Shown here in pieces: positions 26,544-33,983 of a DNA stretch of 45,029 nucleotides (position 1 is its first letter; every line of letters starts with the position of its first letter). The translations under genes and the position numbers were made by a program. The stretch is taken from NCBI GenBank assembly GCA_937967645.1, contig CALBTT010000109.1:1-45029 (forward strand), read 5' to 3'. This DNA comes from an uncultured Zoogloea sp. (GTDB taxonomy: Bacteria > Pseudomonadota > Gammaproteobacteria > Burkholderiales > Rhodocyclaceae). The notes beneath the pieces were generated by a model, which saw nothing but the letters and a program-made list of their open reading frames with translations, searched no databases and was not told the origin of the DNA.

Positions 26544-28418
26544 ATGCAGAGTCCGAATTCCGAATCCCGTTCGAGCCTTGCCGGCCTGGCCCTGGCGGCG
26601 CTGGGGGTCGTCTATGGGGACATCGGCACCAGTCCCTTGTATGCCTTCAAGGAGGCCTTCTCCGGTCCCCACGGCATCGACCCCAGCGAGGTTCATGTGC
26701 TGGCGACCCTGTCGGCCTTCTTCTGGGCGGTGTTGGTGGTGGTGGCCCTCAAGTACGTGTGGGTGGTGCTGCGCTTCGACAACGAGGGGGAGGGGGGCGT
26801 GCTGGCCCTCACCGCGCTGGCCCGCCGGGTCGCGCGCAGCCCCCGTCTGGGGATGCTGGCGGTGGGTGGGGGTATCTTCGCCGCGGCCCTGTTCTACGGC
26901 GACGCCATCATCACCCCGGCCATCTCCGTGTTGTCGGCGGTGGAGGGCCTCAGCGTCGCCACCCCCCATCTGGAGCACTACGTCGTGCCCATCACGGTGG
27001 GCATCCTGATCGGCCTGTTCATGATCCAGAAGCACGGCACCGGGCAGGTCGGGCGCTTCTTCGGGCCGATCACGGTGATCTGGTTCCTGGCCCTGGCTGC
27101 CATGGGCGTGGCCAGCATCGTGCAGACGCCAGAGGTGCTGCGCGCCCTGGACCCCCGCTACGCCATCCGTTTTGCGCTGGATGAGCCTCACCTGGCCTTC
27201 ATTCTGCTCTCAGCGGTGTTCCTGTCCCTGACCGGGGGGGAGGCCTTGTACGCCGACATGGGGCACTTCGGGGCGCGGCCCGTGCGGCTGGCCTGGTATG
27301 GCCTGGTGTGGCCGTCGCTGGTGCTCAACTACTTCGGCCAGGGGGCCCTGGTGCTGCGCGAGCCGGTGGCCATCGAGAACCCCTTCTACCTGCTCGCTCC
27401 GGACTGGTTCCTGTTGCCGCTGGTGGGGCTGGCGACCCTGGCCACGGTGATCGCCTCCCAGGCCACCATCACCGGGGCCTATTCCATGACCCTGCAGGCC
27501 ACCCGCCTGGGCTACCTGCCGCGCCTGCGCATCCTGCACACCTCCGAAACCGAGCGCGGCCAGATCTATGTGCCCAGCGTCAATTGGCTGATGCTGGTGG
27601 CGGTGATCGTGCTGGTGCTGCAGTTCCGCTCGTCCGGCGCGCTGGCGGCGGCCTACGGCATTGCTGTGTCGGGCACCATGATCATCACCACGCTGCTGAC
27701 CGCCTTCATCGTGCTGAGCGCGGAGGGGCGCCTGCGCATCGGCCTGCTGGCGGCTCTGGCGGCTTTCGGGTTGATCGAGATGCTGTTCTTCAGCTCCAAC
27801 CTGACCAAGCTGGGGGAGGGGGGCTGGTTGCCGATGGTGCTGGGCGCCACCCTGTTCCTGATGCTGACCACCTGGAAGGAGGGCACCCGCCTGGTGGCCG
27901 AGCAGCGTTGCCAGATCGACGTGCCGATGGACGGCTTCATCAAGGGGCCGCTGCCCGACGTGCCCCACGTCTTCGGCACGGCGGTGTATCTGACCTCCGA
28001 GCCCAGCCTAGTCCCGAGCGCCCTGTTCCACAACCTGAAGCACTTCAAGGTGATGCACGAGCGCACGGTGTTCCTGCATGTGGCCAACGAGAACATCCCC
28101 CGGGTGCCCGACGACGAGCGGGTCGAGGTGACCCAGCTGGCCCCCGGCATCTACAACGTCGACGCCCGCTTCGGCTTCCGCGAGGAGCCCGACGTGCCGG
28201 CCGCGCTGGCCCTGGCGGCGAAGTTCGGGCTGGAGCTCGAGCCGATGGCCACGACCTACTTCGTCGCCCGCTCGACCATCGTCGATGGGCCCGGCAGGTT
28301 GCCGCGCTGGCGCTGCAACCTGTTCGCCTGGATGGTGCGCCAGTCGGAGGGCTCCGGCACCTACTTCAAGCTGCCGGCCAATCAGGTGGTGGAGCTGGGG
28401 ACCCAGGTCATCCTGTGA
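26544..28418 (+). CDS. kup: Low-affinity potassium transporter Kup
   Basis: KUP/HAK/KT-family K+ uptake protein, 624 residues, inner membrane, about 12 helices in the first 430 residues followed by a hydrophilic cytoplasmic domain. The N-terminal signature GVVYGDIGTSPLYAFKE and the conserved YGDAIITPAISVLSAVEGL segment are present. The start at 26544 has GGAG six bases upstream; the ATG at 26532 has no SD. It lies 41 bases after the KdpE-like gene on the same strand with no terminator seen between them, so cotranscription or direct control is likely. Confidence 0.95.
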   Translation: MQSPNSESRSSLAGLALAALGVVYGDIGTSPLYAFKEAFSGPHGIDPSEVHVLATLSAFFWAVLVVVALKYVWVVLRFDNEGEGGVLALTALARRVARSPRLGMLAVGGGIFAAALFYGDAIITPAISVLSAVEGLSVATPHLEHYVVPITVGILIGLFMIQKHGTGQVGRFFGPITVIWFLALAAMGVASIVQTPEVLRALDPRYAIRFALDEPHLAFILLSAVFLSLTGGEALYADMGHFGARPVRLAWYGLVWPSLVLNYFGQGALVLREPVAIENPFYLLAPDWFLLPLVGLATLATVIASQATITGAYSMTLQATRLGYLPRLRILHTSETERGQIYVPSVNWLMLVAVIVLVLQFRSSGALAAAYGIAVSGTMIITTLLTAFIVLSAEGRLRIGLLAALAAFGLIEMLFFSSNLTKLGEGGWLPMVLGATLFLMLTTWKEGTRLVAEQRCQIDVPMDGFIKGPLPDVPHVFGTAVYLTSEPSLVPSALFHNLKHFKVMHERTVFLHVANENIPRVPDDERVEVTQLAPGIYNVDARFGFREEPDVPAALALAAKFGLELEPMATTYFVARSTIVDGPGRLPRWRCNLFAWMVRQSEGSGTYFKLPANQVVELGTQVIL

Positions 28419-28442
28419 GCCGGGCGGGGGGCATCGCGCCGA

Positions 28443-28481
28443 TAGCCCATGGCGATGGCCCCGGGGTGCGGCCATGGGCTA
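28443..28481. repeat. Inverted repeat between kup and aroG
   Basis: Arms TAGCCCATGGC (28443-28453) and GCCATGGGCTA (28471-28481) are perfect reverse complements, 11 bp, with a 17-base GC-rich loop. The right arm runs into a TAGAAT -10 candidate. It could end kup transcription, though there is no U-run, or act as an operator for aroG. It shares the GCCATGGGC core with the inverted repeat at 36868-36913. Confidence 0.6.
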
Positions 28482-28485
28482 GAAT
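28480..28485 (+). promoter_or_regulatory. Possible -10 element for aroG
   Basis: TAGAAT overlaps the last two bases of the inverted repeat and lies 36 bases before the aroG ATG. No standard -35 is visible at 17 bases. Confidence 0.3.
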
Positions 28486-28520
28486 CATCGACTCACTCTA
28501 AGTAGCCGACGGGATTCACC

Positions 28521-29603
28521 ATGCACGCCTCCTCGAAAGTCCATATCGACGATGTCCGTATCCGGGAGATCAAGGAGCTCGCTCCGCCGATCCACATGCT
28601 GCGGGAGTTTCCCGCCACCCCCAAGGCGGCGGAGACGGCGTTCGAGGCGCGCACGGCGATCCACCGCATCATGTTCGGCGCGGACGACCGCCTGCTGGTG
28701 GTGATCGGCCCCTGTTCGATCCACGATACCGATGCGGCCATGGAGTATGCCCGCCGCCTCAAGGCCGAGGCCGACCGCCTCAAGAACGACCTGCTGGTGG
28801 TGATGCGGGTCTACTTCGAGAAGCCCCGCACCACGGTGGGCTGGAAGGGCCTCATCAACGACCCGATGATGGACGGCAGCTTCCGCATCAACGAAGGCCT
28901 GCGCATCGCCCGCAAGCTGCTGTGGGAAGTGAACGAGCTGGGCCTGCCGGCCGGTACCGAGTTCCTCGACATGATCACGCCGCAATACATCGCCGACCTG
29001 ATCTCCTGGGGGGCCATTGGCGCCCGTACCACCGAGAGCCAGGTGCACCGCGAGCTGGCGTCCGGCCTGTCGTGCCCGGTGGGTTTCAAGAACGGCACCG
29101 ACGGCAACATCCGCATCGCCGTGGATGCGATCAAGGCGGCCCAGTCGCCCCACCATTTCCTGTCGGTGACCAAGGCCGGCCACTCGGCCATCGTGTCCAC
29201 CTCCGGCAACGAGGACTGCCACCTGATCCTGCGTGGCGGCAAGGGCCCCAACTACGATGCGGCCAGCGTCGATGCGGCCTGCACGGAGCTGGCGGCCTCC
29301 GGCCTGCCGGGCAAGCTGATGGTGGACTTCTCCCACGCCAACAGCCGCAAGCAGCACAAGCTGCAGGTGGATGTGGCCCGCGACGTGGCGGGGCAGATGG
29401 CCAACGGCGAAGACCGCATCATCGGCGTGATGGTGGAGTCGCACCTGAAGGAAGGCCGCCAGGACCTGAAGCCCGGCGTCGAGCTGGAGTACGGCAAGAG
29501 CATCACCGATGCCTGCATCGGCTGGGAAGACAGCCTGACCGTCCTCGAGGTGCTGGCCGAGGCTGTGCGTGCCCGCCGGGTCAAGCGCGCCGACTCCGAG
29601 TGA
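28521..29603 (+). CDS. aroG: 3-deoxy-7-phosphoheptulonate synthase, class I
   Basis: First enzyme of the shikimate pathway, condensing PEP and erythrose 4-phosphate to DAHP. The 360 residues fit the AroF/G/H family. Motifs include VVIGPCSIHD, MRVYFEKPRTTVGWKG, GARTTESQVHRELASGLSCPVGFKNGT (diagnostic, quoted as GARTTESQ) and VDFSHANSRKQ with the metal-binding residues. Which aromatic amino acid inhibits it cannot be read with confidence, so the aroG symbol is by family only. Confidence 0.93.
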   Translation: MHASSKVHIDDVRIREIKELAPPIHMLREFPATPKAAETAFEARTAIHRIMFGADDRLLVVIGPCSIHDTDAAMEYARRLKAEADRLKNDLLVVMRVYFEKPRTTVGWKGLINDPMMDGSFRINEGLRIARKLLWEVNELGLPAGTEFLDMITPQYIADLISWGAIGARTTESQVHRELASGLSCPVGFKNGTDGNIRIAVDAIKAAQSPHHFLSVTKAGHSAIVSTSGNEDCHLILRGGKGPNYDAASVDAACTELAASGLPGKLMVDFSHANSRKQHKLQVDVARDVAGQMANGEDRIIGVMVESHLKEGRQDLKPGVELEYGKSITDACIGWEDSLTVLEVLAEAVRARRVKRADSE

Positions 29604-29675
29604 TCCGCTGATCCCACTGAGGCCACCGATCCTGTTCCACTGCCGGCGGGGCCGCCTGCGTGCCCTGCCTGTCTG

Positions 29676-30986
29676 ATGCATTCCCTCGCCGATCTGCGCG
29701 CCGGCCGTCTGGCCGGCGCCCGCCACCTGAAGCTGTCCGAAGGGTTGACCGGGTTTCCGCCCGAGATCTTCAGCCTGGCTGACACCCTCGAGATCCTCGA
29801 CCTCTCCGGCAACCGGCTGAGCGCCCTGCCGGACGCGCTGCCGCGCCTGCACCGGCTGCGCATCCTGTTCTGCTCCGACAATCCCTTCGAGGTGCTGCCG
29901 CCGGTGCTGGGGCGGTGCCCGCAGCTGGAGATGGTCGGGTTCAAGGCCAACCGCATCCACAGCGTGCCGGGCGAAGCCCTGCCGCCCCGCCTGCGCTGGC
30001 TGATCCTGACGGATAACCGCCTGACCTCCCTGCCAGCGGAGATCGGGCGCTGCACGCGCCTGCAGAAGCTGATGCTGGCCGGCAACCGCCTCACGGCGCT
30101 GCCGCCCGAACTGGCGGCCTGCCGGGCGCTGGAGCTGCTGCGCATCGCCGCCAACCGCCTGGAGGCCTTGCCGGAATGGCTGCCGACGCTGCCGCGCCTG
30201 GCCTGGCTGGCGTTCGCCGGTAATCCCTTCAGCGAGGCCTGGGCCGAGGAGGACGCGCCGGCGGTCGAGGCGCTGCACTGGGAGGCGTTGAGCCTGCAAC
30301 GCCTGCTGGGGCAGGGGGCCTCGGGGCATATCCACGAAGCGGTGCTCGATGCGGGGGAAGGCGCGTCGCGGGTGGCCCTGAAGCTCTTCAAGGGCGCAGT
30401 GACCAGCGACGGCCTGCCGTCCAGCGAGATCCGCGCATGGCTGCGCGCGGGCCGGCATCCCGCTCTCATCCCGGTGACCGGCCGCCTTCGCGGCCATCCG
30501 GAGGGGCTTGATGGACTGGTGATGCCGCTGGTGGCGCCATCCTTTCGCAGTCTGGCCGGGCCGCCGGATTTCGAGACCTGCACCCGGGACGTGTATGCGG
30601 AGGGCACCTGCTTTTCGCCGGAGGAGGCCCTGGCGATTGCCCGCAGCGTCGCTTCAGCCGCCGCGCATCTGCACGCGCGGGGGGTGAATCACGGCGATCT
30701 GTATGCGCACAACCTGCTGTATGGGGGGGAGGGCGCCATCCGCCTCGGCGATTTCGGCGCCGCGTCGTGCTATCCGGCGGGGGAGGAGAGGCTGGCCGAC
30801 GCCCTGCAACGGCTCGAGGTGCGCGCCTTCGGCTGTCTGGTGGAGGAGTTGCTGAAACACCAGCGGGCACACGCCGACCCGCGGGGTGTCCTGGCCAGGC
30901 TGGCAGGGGTGCGGGATGCCTGCCTGTCTGAGATCTGTGATGAGCGGCCGCTGTTTGCGGCCGTGGTGCAGCTGTTGGAGGTGTGA
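29676..30986 (+). CDS. Leucine-rich-repeat protein kinase
   Basis: Cytoplasmic two-part protein of 436 residues. The N-terminus (about 15-190) holds about seven leucine-rich repeats of the L-LxLxxNxLxxLP type (for example LILTDNRLTSLPAEIG). From about 208 a eukaryotic-like kinase domain follows. It has Gly-rich loop GQGASG at 212-217, Lys236 in VALKLF, catalytic loop HGDLYAHN with Asp341 and Asn346, and Asp359-Phe-Gly. All core catalytic residues are present, though the usual HRD is HGD. The C-lobe is short. There is no signal peptide or membrane helix. It follows aroG by 72 bases and faces the HD-GYP gene. Substrate unknown. Confidence 0.88.
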   Translation: MHSLADLRAGRLAGARHLKLSEGLTGFPPEIFSLADTLEILDLSGNRLSALPDALPRLHRLRILFCSDNPFEVLPPVLGRCPQLEMVGFKANRIHSVPGEALPPRLRWLILTDNRLTSLPAEIGRCTRLQKLMLAGNRLTALPPELAACRALELLRIAANRLEALPEWLPTLPRLAWLAFAGNPFSEAWAEEDAPAVEALHWEALSLQRLLGQGASGHIHEAVLDAGEGASRVALKLFKGAVTSDGLPSSEIRAWLRAGRHPALIPVTGRLRGHPEGLDGLVMPLVAPSFRSLAGPPDFETCTRDVYAEGTCFSPEEALAIARSVASAAAHLHARGVNHGDLYAHNLLYGGEGAIRLGDFGAASCYPAGEERLADALQRLEVRAFGCLVEELLKHQRAHADPRGVLARLAGVRDACLSEICDERPLFAAVVQLLEV

Positions 30987-31025
30987 GCGGCGGGGTCGCG
31001 GCCACCCATCCTCACTGGAGACCCG

Positions 31026-31883
31026 TCAGGTCACCATCCACCAGTCGCCGTCCCAGCCGGTCGCGTTGGCCAGGGCCGTGGCTTCTTGTCGGGCGGTCAG
31101 CTGCAGGACCCGCTCGATCCGCTCGGTGGCGCGCATGAAGGCGTCCACCACTACGGGGTCGAACTGCTCACCGCGCCGTTCGCGGATCATCTCGATGACT
31201 TCCGCCACGGGTCTGGCCGGGCGGTAGCTGCGCTCGGTCGTGAGCGCGTCGAAGAAGTCGGCCAGTCCGACGATGCGCCCGGCGAGGGGGATCCGCTCGC
31301 CCGCCAGGCCCTGGGGATAGCCGCCGCCATTGAAGTGCTCGTGGTGCGTCATGGCGATCTCCGCCGCCAGCTGGAGCATGGGCTCCTCGGACTCGCCGAT
31401 GATGCTGGCGCCGATCCGCGGGTGTTCCCGGACCACCCGCCACTCTTCGGTCGTCAGCGGTCCCGGCTTGCCGATGATGCTGGCGTGGATACCGATCTTG
31501 CCGATGTCGTGGAGCTGGGAGGCTTTCTCGAGCATGCGGCACAGCCCGCTCGGGCATCCCAGCTCGGCCGCGATCAGGCCGGTGTACAGGCCGATGCGGG
31601 TGGTGTGCATGGGCGATTCGCCATCATGGCGCTCGGCGCTGCGGGCCAGGTCGAGGAAGGTCTCGCTGCGCAGGTCGGTCAGTGCCCGCAGGGCCCAGTC
31701 CCGTTCCTTGCGGATCGCGGTCACGTCGGCCTCGACGGAGCTCAGCTGCATCCGCATGGCCGCCAGTTCCCGCCGTGCCTGCTCCAGTTCTTTTTCCAGC
31801 GCCGTCTGTCGGGCGGTTTCAGCACAGGCTTCACCCTGCTCAAGGGTAGGCTGTGCGCTGTGGAAAGACAGGAGTGTGCTCAT
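31026..31883 (-). CDS. HD-GYP domain protein, probable c-di-GMP phosphodiesterase
   Basis: Cytoplasmic protein of 285 residues. An N-terminal coiled coil (about 25-65, Glu/Arg/Gln-rich) is followed by an HD-GYP domain. Metal ligands are visible: His125-Asp126 in LHDIGKIG, His154, His180-His181 in THHEHFNGGGYP and Asp209 in LADFFDALT. GYP is at 188-190, with Asn where many have Asp in HHExxDGxGYP. No receiver or sensory domain is attached, so input must come through the coiled coil or a partner. Start chosen at MSTLLSFHSA because GAGG lies eight bases upstream; a longer frame exists. Confidence 0.9.
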   Translation of the reverse strand: MSTLLSFHSAQPTLEQGEACAETARQTALEKELEQARRELAAMRMQLSSVEADVTAIRKERDWALRALTDLRSETFLDLARSAERHDGESPMHTTRIGLYTGLIAAELGCPSGLCRMLEKASQLHDIGKIGIHASIIGKPGPLTTEEWRVVREHPRIGASIIGESEEPMLQLAAEIAMTHHEHFNGGGYPQGLAGERIPLAGRIVGLADFFDALTTERSYRPARPVAEVIEMIRERRGEQFDPVVVDAFMRATERIERVLQLTARQEATALANATGWDGDWWMVT

Positions 31884-32188
31884 GATTTCTTCCTCGTCCA
31901 GGGCGGGCACGTCGTGATGACGCAATCCATTTGTTCGTGAGGTCATGCTACGACAAGGTCGGGGAATGATTCGATAAAAACGTCACATTTGTTAATTTTG
32001 TTGAATATGAGGTTTTTTGGGGTGAGCCTATCCCCGCGCGGACGCGGCAATCCTTTGCGTTTTCACAAAAATAATCACAGGGGATCCGCGCTTGTCATCC
32101 GGCTGAAATAAAACGACAGACCAAATCGTTTATGTTCTTAATCCTCGATAGATCAACCGCATGCAGCACAGCCCGACCCCCGATACCC
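31884..32188. other. Divergent gap between the HD-GYP and Nudix genes
   Basis: About 305 bases without a supported gene. The middle (about 31970-32020 and 32060-32135) is AT-rich against the GC-rich surroundings, with TTTGTTAATTTTGTTGAATA and short A/T runs. This looks like promoter or protein-binding sequence for the two outward-facing genes. I could not place a convincing -35/-10 pair and see no RNA gene. Confidence 0.4.
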
Positions 32189-32611
32189 ATGGCCAAGGAT
32201 CGTGTCAAACCTTCATCCCCCCAGGCTGGCGCCTGGGCCATCATCCGTTGCGCGGATACGGGCAAGTTCCTGCTCGGCAAGCGTTCGGGGGAGGTCAATA
32301 ACGCGGGTGCGTGGAATTTCTTCGGGGGGCGCGTGGATCGGGGGGAAGATCCGCGCCGTGCTCTCGTGCGGGAGCTGGTCGAGGAGGCGGGCTTGCGCGT
32401 CAAGGAAAAGCAGCTGATCAAGCTCGGGCGCGTCTCGGGCGGGCGCAGCATGCACTACTACCTGCTGTGTCTCGAGCAGGAAATCGCGCCGCGGCTGAAC
32501 CGGGAGCACTCCAGCTTCCGGTGGTTCAAGCGCCGGAGCCTGCCGGCCCGGTTCAACCGGCCGACCACCGTGGCGATCAAGCAGGGCCTGCTCAACAAGA
32601 TCAAGGATTGA
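32189..32611 (+). CDS. Nudix hydrolase
   Basis: Nudix-family pyrophosphohydrolase, 140 residues from MAKDRVKPSS (the frame is open to an ATG at 32132). The Nudix box is complete: G-x5-E-x7-REL-x-EE-x-GL in GRVDRGEDPRRALVRELVEE followed by AGL. The C-terminus is basic (KRRSLPARFNRP). The substrate class cannot be deduced. It converges on the PEP-CTERM gene, with a hairpin in the gap. Confidence 0.85.
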   Translation: MAKDRVKPSSPQAGAWAIIRCADTGKFLLGKRSGEVNNAGAWNFFGGRVDRGEDPRRALVRELVEEAGLRVKEKQLIKLGRVSGGRSMHYYLLCLEQEIAPRLNREHSSFRWFKRRSLPARFNRPTTVAIKQGLLNKIKD

Positions 32612-32650
32612 GACCCGGGTTGCCCCGTTCGGTATGTCGGGCGGCACACG

Positions 32651-32689
32651 CATGTTGCGGCAGGGGCTCACGCCGCCCGCCGCAACATG
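32651..32689. terminator. Hairpin between convergent Nudix and PEP-CTERM genes
   Basis: CATGTTGCGGC (32651-32661) pairs perfectly with GCCGCAACATG (32679-32689) over a 17-base loop. There is no U-run on either side, so it is a terminator candidate by position and stem only. Confidence 0.5.
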
Positions 32690-32699
32690 GGAGCAGGAT

Positions 32700-33575
32700 T
32701 CAGTGCTGCCGGCGGGCGCGGGATGCACCCAGTCCGGCCAGGCCCAGCGCGAGCAGGGCCCAGCTGGCGGGTTCGGGCACCTTGGTCGGGATCGGGTCGC
32801 GCACGTACAGGTCGATGTGCGACAGGCCGCCGTACTTGTTGATCAGGCTGCTGATGTCGAACGAGCCGTAGAAGTTGTAGATCGTCTCCGCCGACACCGG
32901 CAGGTCGAGCGTTTCCGCCGTGAAGTCGAAGGCCTCGAAGGCATTGCCGGCCTTGAACACGATGGCGAACTGGTCCAGCAGGTTGCCATTGAGCACCGCA
33001 TTGAGCTGGGACACGATGTCCACATCCGGAGTCAGCGCAAAGCTGCCAGTCTTCCCGCCGCTATTGAGTGAGACATTGAAGGTGGAGCTGGAGATCGTCA
33101 CCGGGGTGTTCGTACCCTTGCCGATCGTCGCCCCCGAGAACGAGCCGGACGCCCACTGGCCGACATAGATCCAGCCCGGATCGACCGGGCCGTTTCCGGC
33201 GAGGTTCTGGTTGGTATACAGGTTGCTGAACATCCCGTTCGGGAACAGAACGCTCCCGCCGGTGTTGCCGCCACCCGCCTGCGCGGCGCCATTCACAAGG
33301 CCGTCGCCGAGGTAGCCCAGGTTCGCGCCGCCCGCCGTGCCGGGGTAGGGCGTGTCATTGCCCACGTAGGCGCCGACGCATTCGGTGAAGCCGGTGCCGG
33401 ATGAGGTCGAGTACCAGGACGATCCGCTCAGTGTGGCAGTGGTGATCTCATTGACCACGACGGTCGCCTGGTTGCAGAGCCCCGGGGTGTTGACCGCCGG
33501 GGCTGCGATCGCAATGCCTGACAGGCCCATCGAGGTGGACAGGGCCATGAGGCTCATGCGAATCAGGTGCGTCAT
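32700..33575 (-). CDS. PEP-CTERM exported protein
   Basis: Exported protein of 291 residues with a Sec signal (MALSTSMGLSGIAIAAPA), a Gly/Ser/Asn/Thr-rich body typical of extracellular or surface proteins, and a C-terminal PEP-CTERM sorting tag: VPEP, then a hydrophobic helix WALLALGLAGLGA and basic tail SRARRQH. In known systems exosortase EpsH/XrtA cuts this tag; no exosortase is in the window. Start at MTHLIRMS is chosen because AAGGA sits eight bases upstream; the longer frame begins at a TTG. Function of the body is unknown. Many such genes accompany exopolysaccharide and floc formation. Confidence 0.9.
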   Translation of the reverse strand: MTHLIRMSLMALSTSMGLSGIAIAAPAVNTPGLCNQATVVVNEITTATLSGSSWYSTSSGTGFTECVGAYVGNDTPYPGTAGGANLGYLGDGLVNGAAQAGGGNTGGSVLFPNGMFSNLYTNQNLAGNGPVDPGWIYVGQWASGSFSGATIGKGTNTPVTISSSTFNVSLNSGGKTGSFALTPDVDIVSQLNAVLNGNLLDQFAIVFKAGNAFEAFDFTAETLDLPVSAETIYNFYGSFDISSLINKYGGLSHIDLYVRDPIPTKVPEPASWALLALGLAGLGASRARRQH

Positions 33576-33813
33576 CGTCTTTTTCCTTTTCAAATCAATC
33601 CTGGGTTTGCCTCCGGCGTCTCATTCGGTGCGTGCGCCGTTTGGCGCCACATCGACGAGCGGATGAAAAATAATAATTTTTCAACGGCTTAGGCTTCGAT
33701 TGGGCGAAGTATGAGGGGGCATGGCGCAAGTGCCCGTGAAGTGCGTCAACAATTTTTAACGATTGTCGGGCGCGCGCGGCCCAGGAGTGGGCGGGAAGGG
33801 ATGGCGCAGAAAC
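33576..33813. other. Upstream region of the PEP-CTERM gene
   Basis: No gene seen. It holds an AT-rich stretch (about 33665-33685, AAAAATAATAATTTTTCAA) and a small GCGCC-GTTT-GGCGC hairpin (33634-33647). I looked for a sigma-54 GG-N10-GC element facing the gene and did not find one. Confidence 0.35.
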
Positions 33814-33846
33814 GACAAAGGCCAACCCGGGGGGCTGGCCTTTGTC
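33814..33846 (-). terminator. Hairpin terminator of tRNA-Met
   Basis: GACAAAGGCCA (33814-33824) pairs with TGGCCTTTGTC (33836-33846), 11 bp. On the reverse strand it begins 11 bases after the tRNA CCA end and is followed by GTTTC, so it is well placed to end the tRNA transcript despite a poor U-run. Confidence 0.7.
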
Positions 33847-33857
33847 TTCGAATCGGG

Positions 33858-33934
33858 TGGTGGTGATGGGCGGAATCGAACCGCCGACCTACGGGTTATG
33901 AATCCGTCGCTCTAACCGTCTGAGCTACATCACC
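33858..33934 (-). tRNA. tRNA-Met (CAU anticodon)
   Basis: A 77-base tRNA with encoded CCA. The acceptor stem GGTGATG/CATCACC and T-arm GGCGG-TTCGATT-CCGCC pair perfectly, and the D-arm is TAGCTCAGACGGTTAGAGC. The anticodon loop is TTCATAA, giving CAU. The first base pairs with position 72, so it is elongator rather than initiator Met; tRNA-Ile2 with lysidine is a remote alternative. The anticodon stem is ACGGA/CCCGT, with an A-C mismatch at 31-39. Confidence 0.95.
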
Positions 33935-33947
33935 AACCGAAGCCCGC

Positions 33948-33953
33948 TATAAT
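33948..33953 (+). promoter_or_regulatory. -10 element for miaB
   Basis: Perfect TATAAT within CTATAATAG, 30 bases before the miaB ATG. There is no good -35 at 17 bases, which falls inside the tRNA 5' end. It overlaps the -10 of the divergent tRNA promoter. Confidence 0.5.
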
Positions 33954-33977
33954 AGGGATTCATTCGAATTCGGTCAA
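33949..33977 (-). promoter_or_regulatory. Sigma-70 promoter of tRNA-Met
   Basis: On the reverse strand TTGACC (33977-33972) and TATTAT (33954-33949) are separated by exactly 17 bases, and the -10 ends 14 bases before the mature tRNA 5' end. It is the best-formed promoter in the window. It lies in the miaB leader. Confidence 0.8.
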
Positions 33978-33983
33978 CACGTG

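Noticed and set aside
33594..33760. Sigma-54 promoter for the PEP-CTERM gene
   Set aside because: GG and GC dinucleotides occur but none at the required 10-base spacing with a matching context.
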